Translations under genes and position numbers: made by a program
Part shown: in pieces, positions 1 to 10,189 of the stretch
How the letters are laid out: each line of letters begins with the position of its first letter
Numbering within the stretch: position 1 is the stretch's first letter
NCBI GenBank assembly: GCA_015680685.1
Contig: MNCI01033545.1
Coordinates: 179,746-243,745 of the forward strand
Source: Gnetum montanum
Lineage: Eukaryota > Streptophyta > Gnetopsida > Gnetales > Gnetaceae
Direction: 5' to 3'
DNA: 64,000 bases
Notes under the pieces: generated by a model
Seen by the model: the letters and a program-made list of their open reading frames with translations, nothing else
Database searches by the model: none
Told to the model about the DNA's origin: nothing

Positions 1-60
1 AAATATTTTAACATTAATATTTTACAAATATTTTAACATTAATATTGCAAATATTTTATG
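1..60. repeat. AT-rich direct repeat
   Basis: A 21-bp AT-rich motif (AAATATTTTAACATTAATATT) is given at 1-20 plus one base and again at 26-46, followed by a third partial copy (AAATATTTTA). It could be the edge of a longer AT-rich repeat lying to the left of the window. No function is visible. Confidence 0.8.
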
Positions 61-871
61 AGTAGTAACTTATATATATAATAATGTTGGAAAAAATAAT
101 GTTTTTAAGAATGTTTTAAGACTTGGAATAATTAAACTAAATTAAAGTTAAGTCTTCAGGGCACTTGGAATAATAAAATTAATGGTAAGTTTTAGCGATA
201 GATTAAACTGCAACTCCAGCATTAGTTAAAATATCTCCTGCTCTGCGGATTCGGTTATACACCTGTTTTGGTATGCCCTTCTATCTCCGTTGCTGTGTTC
301 AGTGGACTGGTATGCGATATCAAATGCATCGGCATCGAGCATGGCTGCTGTTTCGGATTGCAGGTTCCAGGGGTGAATGACATTTGTGATTACGATTTTT
401 CACCGCCTGAAAGTTTGAAATCAGTTCTCGGTTGTGATATTGTTTCTGTTTTCGATCTTGTTGCAGCAATTAACCTGTTTCTATATTTTCCAAGGCATTC
501 ATGGCTGCGTTTAACCCCTGGGCACACAATCACAAAATTTTCCGAGTTATTTGAAAACAGTATTGAAGCGAGTAGGGTTTGTTCATGTGTAGAACAACCA
601 TGCAGAAATCGATAGGGTTTGGTGGCGCGCGAGGCTGTGTAGAGGTGCTTGTGACTCTGTTTGCCCTGGCACAAAGGTGGCCAACACTACTTGTGGTTTT
701 CTGATCCAGAAAAATGAAACACTAATGTCTGCTCTCTCTTTTTTTTTGTTCCAAAAACAACAAAACAAGTGGAATGAAGTGCTTCGTTGAGTTACACGGT
801 GCGACGCTTAGCAGCAGAATGAACCTTCATCTGGTTTAAATCATTATCAGAGGGCTCAACACTGGGAATAG
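61..871. other. unassigned sequence, no supported gene
   Basis: AT-rich to about 230, then closer to balanced composition. A 115-codon plus-strand open frame (268-615) and an overlapping minus-strand frame are present, but neither shows a domain or motif I recognise, and no retrotransposon homology to the rest of the window is visible. It may be old host intergenic or UTR sequence next to the candidate exon at 872-1027. Confidence 0.4.
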
Positions 872-1027
872 GTCTCGGGCTCATGGTCCTTTGGGAATTT
901 TGACGTTCGTGCTTTCTTTTTTGGCCCATATCTCAGTCACTACTTCCATGATGTCGATTTTTTTGATACCTGTCTACACTGCGATAAGCACCGCGTGGCT
1001 AACGATTTCATTACTTCTACTGCCCAG
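872..1027 (+). pseudogene. possible FLZ-type zinc-finger exon remnant
   Basis: A 52-codon open stretch starts right after an in-frame TAG and ends at CAG followed by GTAAAA, a usable splice donor. It encodes DFFDTCLHCDKH, which resembles the first half of the plant FLZ (DUF581) zinc finger, whose consensus is roughly F-L-x-x-C-x-x-C-x-K-x-L followed by a D-I-Y-M-Y-R-G-D block. The following residues (ANDFITSTAQ) fit that block only loosely. I could not find a convincing second half (FCSxxCR) downstream; the acceptor-like site near 1170 leads to a frame without it. FLZ proteins are adaptors for SnRK1 kinase in plants. This is a weak, motif-level match and could be chance. Confidence 0.22.
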
Positions 1028-1507
1028 GTAAAAATGTGATTTTCTGGAATGCCATGATTTTCTGGAATGGACTGGAAAACTTTCAACTTCCTGGGTGTTT
1101 CAAAAAATTAGAGATTTAACCCCATCAGATTACTTATGTTCATGTTTTGTTTACTTGTATTTACGCAGGATTTGTGCATGAATTTTTTTTTGGAATCAGA
1201 GAGAGACTTCAGAACAGTTGATGTTGCCTTCAAAAATTTAAATGATAAATTTAAAATATGAAGAAAAGTAAGGTTGAACAAAGACTCTGAATAGGTCCCA
1301 TAATCCTGTTATGAGAAAGATCAATGCTCTTCAGCTATGTAAGCTTGTTGCCTAAGGATTTTGACCCTTTCCATCAAAATATGAATTGCAATGTTCCTGT
1401 CCTACTGAATTTGTGTTGCTGCAGAGGTTGCTTTCCGGAATAAAATGGATACAACACAAATTTTACTTAAGATGCTCTCTAATTTGTTATATCTTCATAT
1501 CATATAA
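1028..1507. other. unassigned AT-rich sequence
   Basis: No ORF, repeat or element homology recognised. Acceptor-like sequences (TTACGCAG near 1170, TTGCTGCAG near 1430) exist but are not supported by coding sequence after them. Confidence 0.4.
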
Positions 1508-3160
1508 ATGATAAATTGGACTTCTTCCATAATCCCACTATGTANTAGAGTGACTTCCAACTTCAGGTTATACTTAAAGTGGGTCACAAACTGGCTTAAC
1601 AGTTCCTCCAATGTTGAGATTGAGGCATGGGGAAGTGCACGGTACCAGTCTAAGGCTTTACCCTTCAAGTACATGGTAAATACACAGATGATGGCATGAG
1701 GCCATGGCTATAGTAGTAGGGATTTAGACCTAAATGTTACTATTGGCACATTTGGCCATTTCATGGAGCAAGCTGGTAAGATTAAACTGGTTAAAAGTTC
1801 TTGGAGAAGTCGCTAAAATTTGGGTTTGAGAGGAAAAAGAATAANGGTAAATGATTTCATCAAATCCAAACTATACTACTTGGCTTTGCATTCCCTTAGC
1901 CAAGCGTTCGCTCAAACTAAGAGTCTCCAAGATGCGGTGGAAGCTAGTAGGAATCTAGCCTATGTAGCATATAAAAATGCACATACAAATAAGGATAAGG
2001 AGAGAGGCAAAGCCACGACAACCACAGTGGCCACTGTAGCCCATGAAACCAACAAGGGTAAACAGATGGATAAAACATCTAAAACTCATGCCACAACTAA
2101 CATAGCACATGGTCCTAGCAGCACTAGCCAACCTTCAGCCTTAGTAACTATTGCCCAAACTTTGGTGAGGCCAAATTTTGAGCACAAGGACCACTCAAAA
2201 TACACTCCATTACTAATCAAGCCATATAAGCTTCTAAAACAATTGCTTGGAGTTGGGCACATTCAACATAAACAAATGTCAGAGGAGGCTCTTATGTGAC
2301 ATCAGAGGTACTGTGAAGTCCTTTGTGATCCCTTTGTGGTTATGCCTAATGACCCACTAGTACCTAGGAACTTTAGACTAGAGCACTTCTGCGATTATCA
2401 TCAAGTGTGCGGGCATGACACAAATTATTGCTTGGCACTAAAAGATGATATTGAATGAATGATCGATCAAGGTAAGTTGGTCTTGGATAAGAGTAATCCT
2501 GTTTAACCTGAAAACCAATCGATGCATGTTTACAAAGACCCCTTAAATGCTAACAATGCAGGTTACACTATCAATGCCACTGGCGTTGATGACAATGTAA
2601 ACTCACAACATGAAGCATTCGTGGTTTGTGTACCTCTTGAAACCCTGAAGCATCAACAAAAACTATGTCGCAAACCTTGTTTGTCATTAAAGTCCCTCCT
2701 CAGACATCTGTTGCACCTTTTATGCTTAAGACTACATCACCTGCTACTACAACAACTCAAGAACCTTTCGTTATCAAGGTGCCCAAGCATATGACTCTCC
2801 CTGCAACCCAAGGTCCAACGATAGGAACTCCATCACAACATTCCCATCTGAGGAAATGTGAAGAGTGCCTAGCAGATAGGTTGGCTAGAGAGCGTACTGC
2901 ATTGGGCCCCCCTAAGCCCATCCCTTTGTCGACGATGCCCATGACTTCATCATCGAAGGCTATGGGTAACATGCAATAATCATCCTCTGAGCCAACAAAA
3001 CTTATCATTCAATCTAAACCCACTCCTTAGGAGATTCACCTTTTAGGGCGCATAGAAGAAGCAAAGATGAGTAAACAACCAGACAATGGGCAAGATTTCC
3101 TAGATGCACTTTCAAAAGTTAAACAAGCTTTGAAGAAAAAGAATACAATGTTAAGCTTGT
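1508..3160 (+). pseudogene. gag: gag remnant of T1
   Basis: A chain of short open frames in largely one reading frame. Near 2384-2431 lies a Cys/His motif (HFCDYHQVCGHDTNYC) followed by LALKDDIE and, after a stop, MIDQGKL; this pattern (C, H, C, GH, C, then LK-x-I-E-x-L-I-x-x-G-x-L) is typical of Tat-lineage gag carboxy ends. Upstream residues are rich in Thr, Lys and Ala and lack a clean core domain. Between 2520 and 2980 the sequence is a Pro/Thr-rich linker. Stops occur after 1699, 2299, 2457 and 2503, so the gene is broken. Two ambiguous bases (1545 and 1845) lie inside it. The start is not preserved. Confidence 0.65.
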
Positions 3161-3955
3161 ATGACTTCTATGGTGCATTGTGAGGCCTTGGTTCACATGT
3201 TAGCATCTATCCCTGTTAACAAAAACATGCTAGCTGAGGAGAAAGCTATCCACACGGTTATGCTTCCCCTTATGGCTGAAGAACCACAACCAACCCAATT
3301 AACATTTCAAGACAAGGCCATCAAGGATGACCCTGAAAAGGGTCAAGTGACTACTGCCCCGATTTTTATCACGATTCAGGTGGGTCAATACAAAATTCGC
3401 AGAGTACATGTTGATGATGGGGCTACCACTAACGTGATCCCGTTTCCTGTTGTTGACAAGTTGGGCTTGGTAGACCAAATCAAGCCCACAGTAACTTCCT
3501 ATCTGAAATCATTTAATGGAGCACGTGTCGTAGTCAAAGGTACTATTAACATTAACTTTGTGGTGGGAGATCAGTTCCCCACTAGCGTAGAATTCATTGT
3601 GGTGGAGGAAATGCCTGGGTTTAACTTGATCTTGGGGAGATCATGGTTAGCCTAATTAAGAGTTGTCTCCTCGCCCATACACCAAGAGATCCACCTACCC
3701 TACATAGGTAGAGAAGTGGTGATCTTTGGTTACAAAATAGCCCCTTGGGCTATAAATAATATAGACATAGAATAAGGATCAAATATAGAAATCTCTGAAA
3801 ATGTATCACCCATTGACAATGAATCCCCATGTTCAACAGATGAGCTACCCAAGACTGCCAACTTAGACTAGGAAACCACTTGGGCTGAGTTGCCTTTCCA
3901 AACAGTAGACGATAACATAGAGAAATATCATCACAAATCTTCCTGGCCATACACT
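3161..3955 (+). pseudogene. pro: retropepsin-like aspartic protease of T1
   Basis: A 164-codon frame (3161-3655) carries the protease. The active-site block VDDGATTNVIP is around residues 84-94 of the frame and the carboxy-terminal ILGRSWL block is near its end; the spacing of about 65-70 residues suits a retropepsin monomer. The usual D-S/T-G-A reads D-D-G-A here, which is close to Tat-type variants but may be inactive. After a stop at 3655 the same frame continues as recognisable polyprotein (RVVSSPIHQEIHLP) to about 3955 with further stops. The enzyme would mature gag-pol inside the virus-like particle. Confidence 0.75.
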
Positions 3956-4802
3956 CTGCCTAGCCCACAATGGGTTAGGAAAAAATTGCGTAATTAGAGA
4001 CTACCTCTAACTCACTTCCATGAATGCTTGACCTTAATACTCTTGTTTTTTTAGTCTTGATTTTGCATTATATTCACTATTTTCATTATGTCCACTATTT
4101 GCATCATGACCATTGTTTGCATTAATTGTCTTAGCAATAGCTCGAAATGGCCTTAAACTATTGCATGGCCTGAAATGGCCTTAAACTATTGCATGGCCCA
4201 AAATGACCTTAAACTATTGCATGGCCTGGAATGGCCCTAAACTATTGCTACGGCCTACTATTGCATAAAACTGGCAACTGACCCATAGAAATTACATTGC
4301 AATGGCCTGAAATGGTCTTAAACTATCGCAATGGCCCGAAATGGCCTTAAACTAGAACAAGGGGCCCACAAGGGGTCTAAGCACATTAATAAAACATTAA
4401 GCAAAAGAAATGAAATAATTGTTTCACTTTTTACTCTTTATTAAATTTGAGTCAATATAATAAGGCTTACAATAAATTAAATAGAAAGACAAAAATAAAA
4501 AATTTTTTTCCAACACGTTACAAGTCTTACAATCTGCTACGAACTTAAACTGGCAGTTCTGACTTACAACATTGCATGGTTACGGTTCGCTACAACCTTT
4601 AACTGGTAACTTTAGCATGCCCTTTACATTTTTAAACCCAGTGACAGTTTGCTAAGACCTTAAATTGGCAATTTCAATGTACCATTTTGCATGGTTGCAA
4701 TCCACTAAGACCTTAAACTGGCTACTTTTTAAACATCGCATAATTACTCTGCATGTATTTCATTGCATGTTTCCATCATAAGTAGGTATCACTTGACTTT
4801 GC
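3956..4802 (+). other. non-coding gap between protease and RT (Ogre-intron position)
   Basis: No coding sequence is visible between the protease tail and the RT frame, which starts around 4803-4836. Ogre elements of the Tat lineage are known to carry an intron at exactly this point between protease and RT. Here the gap holds many copies of a TTAAACT-containing minisatellite (4130-4370 and 4540-4735) and AT-rich sequence. Acceptor-like CATAG lies at about 4817. Whether it is spliced cannot be told from sequence alone. Confidence 0.5.
4130..4735 (+). repeat. TTAAACT minisatellite, protease-RT gap of T1
   Basis: First part: tightly spaced copies of about 28-30 bp built on GGCCTTAAACTATTGCATGG (4130-4370). 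Second part: wider-spaced copies ending in ACCTTAAACTGGC (4540-4735) at roughly 60 bp. The TTAAACTGGCA core is the same as in the 3' UTR arrays at 8347, 13562 and 17190. Confidence 0.8.
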
Positions 4803-5930
4803 TTGTTGCTTGTTATCATAGTTTGCTTGGAAAAAATGACTATACATGATGATCTCCGTTTGCCCTTAATTCTAACAGGGCCCCATGGTAGGTTTATGAG
4901 ACGCTTGAATGTAGAGTTGGTAGACTTTGAACCACCTTCCTATGATACCAACATAGTGTCCTTAGAAACATCCCTGGACTGGCTTGAACATCTAGTCCAA
5001 ACTCTAGATTTAGAGGCCGGTGATGTAACTGAGGATCCTCTTATCGAAATCCTTGTGACTAAATCCAAAGGGGAGGCAAAAACATTAAAAGTTAGCTTGT
5101 TACTAGAGTCAAAGGGTAAACAAAGCATCTCTAGAGTTCTCAATGACCATGGCAAAGTGTTTACATGGTCATACGAAGACATGCCAGGCTTAGACCCACG
5201 CATCATACAACACAACATCATACTAGACCCACGTGTCAAGGCAGTCAAATAAAAAACCCGCAAGATCAAACCAGAGATTGCCTCAGCTGTGTGTAGCGAA
5301 ATCACTAAACTTTACCAGGCTAGGTTCATTCTTGCGGTTGATTATTCAGAATGGGTGTCAAATATCATTGTCATTTCTAAGAAAATAGGAGGTATACGAA
5401 TTTATATAGACTTTTGGGATTTGAATAAGGCAACAATTAAGGATGACTTCCCATTGCCTAGCATCGACCAACTCATCGATACTATGGCTGGTCATGCCTT
5501 ACTATCCTTTATGGATGGGTTTTCAGGCTACAAGAAAATCCGCATAAACTTGGAACATTAGCTAGAAACTACTTTCATGATCCCTTGGGGAACCTTCTGC
5601 TACATAATGATGTCCTTTGGGCTAAAAAAATGCGGGAGCAGTGTACTAGCGGGCCATGACTTACATATTTAGTTATTCCCTTTTAGAGAAGCTAAATGAT
5701 TACATGGACAATATAGCCGTTAAATATGAAAAAGATATTGACCATGCAAATGACCTAAACTTGGTCCTTCAATGTTGTCGCAGGCATGAACTATGCCTCA
5801 ACCCCAGAAAATGTATTTTTGGAGTAAAAATCGGATGAATGTTAGGCTTTGTAGTGTTGGAAATGGGGATACGTGTAGACCCCGATAAAGTTAAAGCCAT
5901 GGTTAACTTGGCACCACCTACAAACCTTAA
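4803..5930 (+). pseudogene. pol (RT): reverse transcriptase of T1
   Basis: Frames at 4803-5252, 5289-5561 and 5656-5838 join into one RT. Recognisable blocks are SNIIVISKK, IDFWDLNKATIKDDFPLP, LLSFMDGFSGY, PWGTFCY, the active-site block, and LNPRKCIFGV. The active site at 5701-5712 reads YMDN instead of YVDD/YMDD, so the second metal-binding Asp is lost. There is a frameshift near 5640, where the LKNAGATYQRAM block is garbled, and several stops. The RT would copy element RNA to cDNA in the particle. Copy T2 at 10988-10999 still has YVDD. Confidence 0.85.
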
Positions 5931-5933
5931 GGA

Positions 5934-6480
5934 TTGCACGAGTTACAAGGTAGAGTCCAATTCATAAGGAGATTTATTGTAAGATTAACTGATGAGTTGC
6001 ACCTAATGCAACACTTGCTTAAAAGGGGTGTCAACTTTGAATGGACCAACCAATGTCAAGAAGCTTTTGATAGCTTAAAGAAAGAGCTTGTCCATCTTCC
6101 CATTGTTTACCCTTCATATAGAGACAAGCCATTTTACATTTACCTTGCCACCTTAGACATGTCTATCGTTGCCTTGCTTTGCCAAAAGAGGAATGACGAC
6201 TCCGAAATCCTAGTCTATTACCTAAGTCATGCCTTGATAGCTTATGAAGCCAAATACAATGAAGTAGAGAAATTTTATTTTGCTTTAGTATTTGCAATTA
6301 AGAAATGGAGGCATTACTTATTTCGTAGCCAAGTAAACATTATTTATAAGAATAACATACTTTTGGCTATTACAACCAACATATACGAAAGCAGCAGGAT
6401 AGCCTGATGGAAAGCCATAACTGTGGAATTTTACCTACACTATGTAGCACAACCATCTGTAAAAGGTTAGGAAATAGCTA
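5934..6480 (+). pseudogene. pol (RNase H): RNase H (retroviral-type) of T1
   Basis: The 157-codon frame 5934-6407 starts in the RT connection (GRVQFIRRFI, MQHLLKRGVNFEW, CQEAF) and runs into RNase H (FYIYLATLDMSIVALLCQK, YLSHALIAYEAKYNEVEKFYFALVFA, KKWRHYLF). This is the usual Ty3/gypsy RNase H placed directly after RT. The first Asp position (YLATLDMS) and the Glu block (YNEVEK) are seen, but the TDH block reads YKNN, so catalysis is doubtful. A stop at 6405 interrupts the tether. Confidence 0.8.
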
Positions 6481-6539
6481 CACAACTTACATCCTTGCCT
6501 ACCAATGACCAGGTAGTGATAGAACCTGAGTTCCTAGAT

Positions 6540-7063
6540 GAACATGTTAATAGCATAAGCCCAGTACCAACAGACTTCGAAGCCATTCACCACTTTGACA
6601 GGGCTTCAACTACACAAAGTAGTAGTGCCGCTGTTGTTCTCACATTCCCCTCTAGGGAGATCTAACCTTTCACATATCACTTCACATTCCTTTACACAAA
6701 TAATGTGGCAGAATATGAGGGTCTCCTCAAGGGCATCCTAGTAGCCCGAGAGTTGGGGATCCAAAGCTTAGCAATTCGAGGTGACTCGCAACTAGTTGTT
6801 AACTAAGTAACAGAGGTATACGCTTGCAAAGCACAACATTTACAACCTTACTGTGATTTGGCCAAGCACTTGCTACAACAGTTTGTAACCCTAGACATCC
6901 AACATGTGCCCCGTAGTGAAAACACTATAGCAGATGCATTAGCCATGTTAGTGCTAAGTGTGCCATCACATATGTTTGCTACCTTGCCTGCTTTGATAGT
7001 GGAATGCATTGATCCCATCATTCACATGGTACACATCGCATTTGTAAGTGCAACGCATACTTA
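6540..7063 (+). pseudogene. pol (aRNH): second, archaeal-type RNase H (aRNH) of T1
   Basis: A second RNase H follows the first. Its four acidic positions are all still visible: Asp in HFDRAST (6597-6599), Glu in VAEYEGLL (6711-6719), Asp in RGDSQLVV (6783-6785) and Asp in IADALAML (6933-6935). The PRSEN block precedes the last one. Stops occur near 6664 and 6804. In plants this extra domain, unrelated to the neighbouring retroviral RNase H, defines the Tat lineage. Its retained catalytic set contrasts with the damaged RT of the same copy. Confidence 0.82.
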
Positions 7064-8309
7064 AAAATGGTATGACAACATTAAAGCATACTGCCAACAT
7101 GGTGAACCCCCACGCAACCTGACATCCACCCAAAGGGATGCACTATGAAAGCGAGCACGACAATATGTCCTTGTAGGAGATAACACTTTATGTAGACACT
7201 CTTGTGACAAGATATTGCTAGCTTGTGTTATTGAGGAAAAATCACAAAAAATTGTTGATCAAGTCCATAAGGGATTATGTGGGGTGCACATAGCTCCTAG
7301 GGCTATGGCCACAAAAATCAGACGTCTAGGCTACTATTGGCCTTGCATGGAATGTGATTGCGTTGCTATAGTAAGGACATGTGATGTATGTCAATGCCAT
7401 GGGAACCTTATACATGTATCAACTACTAAATTACATACCACACAAATCACATGGCCTTTCCAACGTTGGGGACTAGACATCATAGGACCCATTACACCTA
7501 AGTCTTCTGTAGGGCATAATATCATTATTACCGCAACTAAATACTTTACAAAATGGGTAGAGGCTATCCCCCTCAAAAAGACCACATCCCAATAGGTTTG
7601 CAACTTCATTCTGGATAACATAGTGACACGATTTGGCCTTCCCATGACTATTGTTACTGAGAACGGGCCACAATTCAGTAGCGCAAAAATGAAAGCCTTT
7701 TGCAAAAATATTAGTATCAAACATTCTTTCTCATCGCCATACTACCCCCAGGAAAATGGCCAAGCAGAAGCTACCAATAAAGTCATCATCAACCTTTTGA
7801 AAAGGATGCTTAGCAGTAGCAAAAGGTGATAGCATGAGCAAATCCTGTATGTGCTTTGGGCATATTGCATAACATGCAGGACGGCTACAGGGAAGACCCT
7901 GTATAGTCTTGTATATGAATCTGAAGTGGTGTTATCTCTTGAATTATAGGTTCCATCGCTTCGAATGATCCTTTCAAACATCGTGGACGAAGCCCAAAAT
8001 AATGAGTCAAGTATCATTGATCTTGACTTCGTAGAGGATGAGCACATCCAAACACTTAACTGCATCGAATGGTACCAAGACAAGAAATGGTGGAAACATC
8101 ATTGTAATCTACACCAATGACCGATCCAAAAGGGGGACTTAGTCCTCAAGGCTATTCGTGAGCCTGTGAGCAAATTCTCAGCCAATTGGGAAGGCCCCTT
8201 TGTAGTCACAAAAGCATATGAGAATGGGGCATTCAAACTAACTAACGTAGATGGCAACGAATTCCCAAATCCTGTCAACCACTTGTACCTGAAGCCATAC
8301 TACGCTTAA
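7064..8309 (+). pseudogene. pol (INT): integrase of T1
   Basis: The HHCC zinc-binding module is at about 7260-7400 (VHKGLCGVH, then CDVCQ). The core has GLDIIGP (first Asp), VTENGPQFSS where the second Asp has become Glu, and ENGQAEATNK (Glu). The chromodomain-less carboxy part (KGDLVLKAIREP, NWEGPFVV, LKPYY) ends at the stop at 8307-8309. Stops at 7593, 7827 and near 7930 break the frame. The loss of the central Asp means the enzyme would not join strands. The order INT last in pol is standard for Ty3/gypsy. Confidence 0.85.
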
Positions 8310-8346
8310 TATGTAGGATTACACCGAACGTGAAGCAAGGTAAGCA

Positions 8347-8533
8347 AATAGTCTGCTATGACTATGAACTAGCACAGATAGTCTACTATGACTATAAACT
8401 GGCACATATAGTCTGCTATGACTATAAACTGGCACAGATAGTCCACTATGACTATAAACTAGCATAACTCATCCGCTACAATGTAAAATTGGCATAAAAC
8501 GTCCGCTATGACATTAAACTGGCACAACACATT
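8347..8533 (+). repeat. 30-bp minisatellite in T1 3' UTR
   Basis: Six units of about 30 bp, consensus AGTCYGCTATGACTATAAAC plus TGGCACAGAT. Each unit holds GTC-xxxxxx-GAC, a short inverted repeat. The array runs straight into the LTR at 8534, with no polypurine tract in between, so about 1.4 kb of 3' UTR present in T2 is missing here. Confidence 0.85.
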
Positions 8534-9235
8534 TGAAACACCCTAAAATTTGAAGGCACTCTTGCTTCACCAGGGTCTTGGAAATGAGGCAAACATTTCC
8601 ACAAGTGTAGCCTCATGACAATTTGGCAGGAAATGAATTTACTGAGTTTAGATTGTTCAGTTTGACAAGTTTTCTACCTCCAGAGTTGACAGGCCCGATG
8701 GACTCTCTGGCTTGCCCACATGGATGTTTCACCTAGTTGATAGTCTATTCAAAGACCATGCTTGGAGTTGTTGGTGGTGCTTGGGATGTGTAAAATAGTT
8801 CAACAAGTTTTCTAGTGAAGAAGTTTGCTACACTACGCTACGCTATGTAGCGTAGCAGACCTCAGGAGATAGTTGCTCATGCAATGAAGTGCAAACTATT
8901 GCAGAATAGGGTGCTACGCTATGCAGCGTAGCACAATGTAGCAAAGGCAAATCAAAAAGGCCTAGCTTACCAAGTGATTCCAATGAAGAAATTACACTCG
9001 GCAAGCACTTTGACCTTCAAAACCAGTTGCCTTATTCAACTTCAAGTCCTTAGCAAAGCTTCTCTTACTAGAAAGTGGCAGATTGAGCAAAAAGTAGGAC
9101 ACACCGGTTACTACGCTGTGCTACGCTACATAGCGTAGCGATGATTCAAAAGAAGCAATGAGCTTCTCAAATGCAAGTTCAGCAAGTTCAAAAGCTTCCC
9201 TTTGCAAAAGTCGAAAGTTGTAGTTGTTAGCGTAG
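8534..9235 (+). repeat. T1 3' LTR, 5' portion only
   Basis: Begins TGAAACACCC and matches the T2 LTR from 15319 base for base with scattered changes (TTCACCAGGGTCTTGGAAAT; CTACCTCCAGAG). Similarity ends at about 9235, before the TATA-box region. It contains several palindromes, one perfect with 10-bp arms and a 4-nt loop: GTGCTACGCT-ATGC-AGCGTAGCAC at 8911-8934. Confidence 0.8.
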
Positions 9236-9281
9236 TAACTTACCGGGCCGATGGGGTCTCCTCTCGCATCGCAACACATGC

Positions 9282-9362
9282 CTACGACACATGCCCCAGG
9301 GTCTCCTTCACTTCATCCACCTTGGCGAGTGCTAGGTGTTTACGTTCTCTCTTGGGAGCCAT
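9282..9362 (-). pseudogene. short 5'-end exon of an unknown gene (26 codons then stop)
   Basis: Reading minus from 9362, ATGGCTCCC in good plant context (AAACCATGGC) opens a 26-codon basic peptide starting MAPKRERKHLALAKV and ending at TAG (9282-9284). About 40 bp further on is a consensus splice donor (GGTAAGT, rc of 9238-9244). The stop before the donor means a frameshift or that the true coding frame differs. I do not recognise the protein. It may be a captured or decayed host gene start, or an antisense gene of the element such as those described in Tat-lineage elements. Confidence 0.35.
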
Positions 9363-9515
9363 GGTTTTGATTACTAATTCTTCCTTGGACGCTATGTTGA
9401 ATTGCCTTGCTCTTAGTTAGCACAATTGCTCTATGCTCTGAATGTAAGCTCTGCACTGGTATGGTGAAAATGACAAATTTATTGGGGGTAAACCCCTATT
9501 TATAGCTAAAATGGT
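9363..9515 (-). promoter_or_regulatory. minus-strand TATA promoter and 5' leader
   Basis: On the minus strand GCTATAAATAGGGG (TATAAATA at 9497-9504) lies about 135 bp upstream of the ATG at 9362. The leader between them has no earlier ATG in good context. TATA box, leader length, initiation context and downstream splice donor together look like the start of a plant transcription unit, facing against the surrounding retrotransposons. Confidence 0.45.
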
Positions 9516-9619
9516 GAAAAAAGAACTTGTCATTTTGTCTCCCCGATTAATGAGGGACGTTCCGTACAACATAGCAGCACTGTTCGCATTATGGCAGGTG
9601 GGCCCGACCGAAAACTTTG

Positions 9620-10010
9620 ACCCACTTTAAACTAGCCATTAGCCTTTGCAAAAATAACTAGCCAGGCGATCCACAGACCTTAAACTAGCAGCTTTGAACT
9701 TTTTCATCCAAACGGTCTGCAAAGACCTTAAACTAGCAAATTCTAACCCACAACCTCTATAAAGTTAATGGTTCGCAAAGACCTTAAACTAATAGTTCTA
9801 ACACATAGCTTCGATCCTGTTAGCAGTCTGTAAAGACCTTAAACTAATACTTTGTAGTTTTGCTAAAGTAGCCTATTAGCGGTTTGCAAAGACCTTAAAC
9901 TAATTCTTTTAATTTGTGAATCTAACCCGTTAGTGGTCCACAAAGACCTTAAACTAGCAGTTTTACACTTTTGCATCCAGGCAGTCCGATATGACTTTAA
10001 ACTAGAAAGT
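9620..10010 (+). repeat. about 60-bp minisatellite before T2 RT
   Basis: Six or seven copies, spaced about 60 bp, of GGTCTGCAAAGACCTTAAAC followed by TAGCA or TAAT. The core has the inverted repeat GGTC-TGCAAA-GACC. This is the counterpart of the 4540-4735 array in T1. Confidence 0.85.
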
Positions 10011-10189
10011 TGCAAATTTTGCGTCATATTTATAGTTATTTCAAATATTCACATCTCATTACTACTTTACAAATGCTTACTATGCACTGTTGCTACAAAT
10101 AGCTATCCCTTCACTAGGCATTCATCTCATTGTAGCAAGTTGAGCAAGAATGGCAACGCACCATGATCTTTCTTCACCTCTAGCCTTGA

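Larger units (their letters stand above)
1508..9235 (+). mobile_element. T1: Tat/Ogre-like Ty3/gypsy element, 5'-truncated
   Basis: Domain order along the plus strand is gag, aspartic protease, an intron-like gap, reverse transcriptase, RNase H, a second (archaeal-type) RNase H, integrase, minisatellite 3' UTR and the start of a 3' LTR. The dual RNase H is the hallmark of the plant Tat lineage (Tat, Ogre, Retand). The left end has no LTR or primer site, and the 3' LTR stops after about 700 bp where it meets unrelated sequence at 9236. Many stops and frameshifts and an altered RT active site show it is dead. It is the first of four head-to-tail related pieces. Confidence 0.85.

Noticed and set aside
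1545-1845. Two ambiguous bases exactly 300 bp apart
   Set aside because: Looks like base-calling ambiguity; nothing biological can be drawn from it, though it lies in the T1 gag.
1508-8309. Endogenous pararetrovirus (protease-RT-RNase H) interpretation
   Set aside because: An integrase, LTR and dual RNase H are present and no movement or coat protein pattern is seen, so this is a Ty3/gypsy element.
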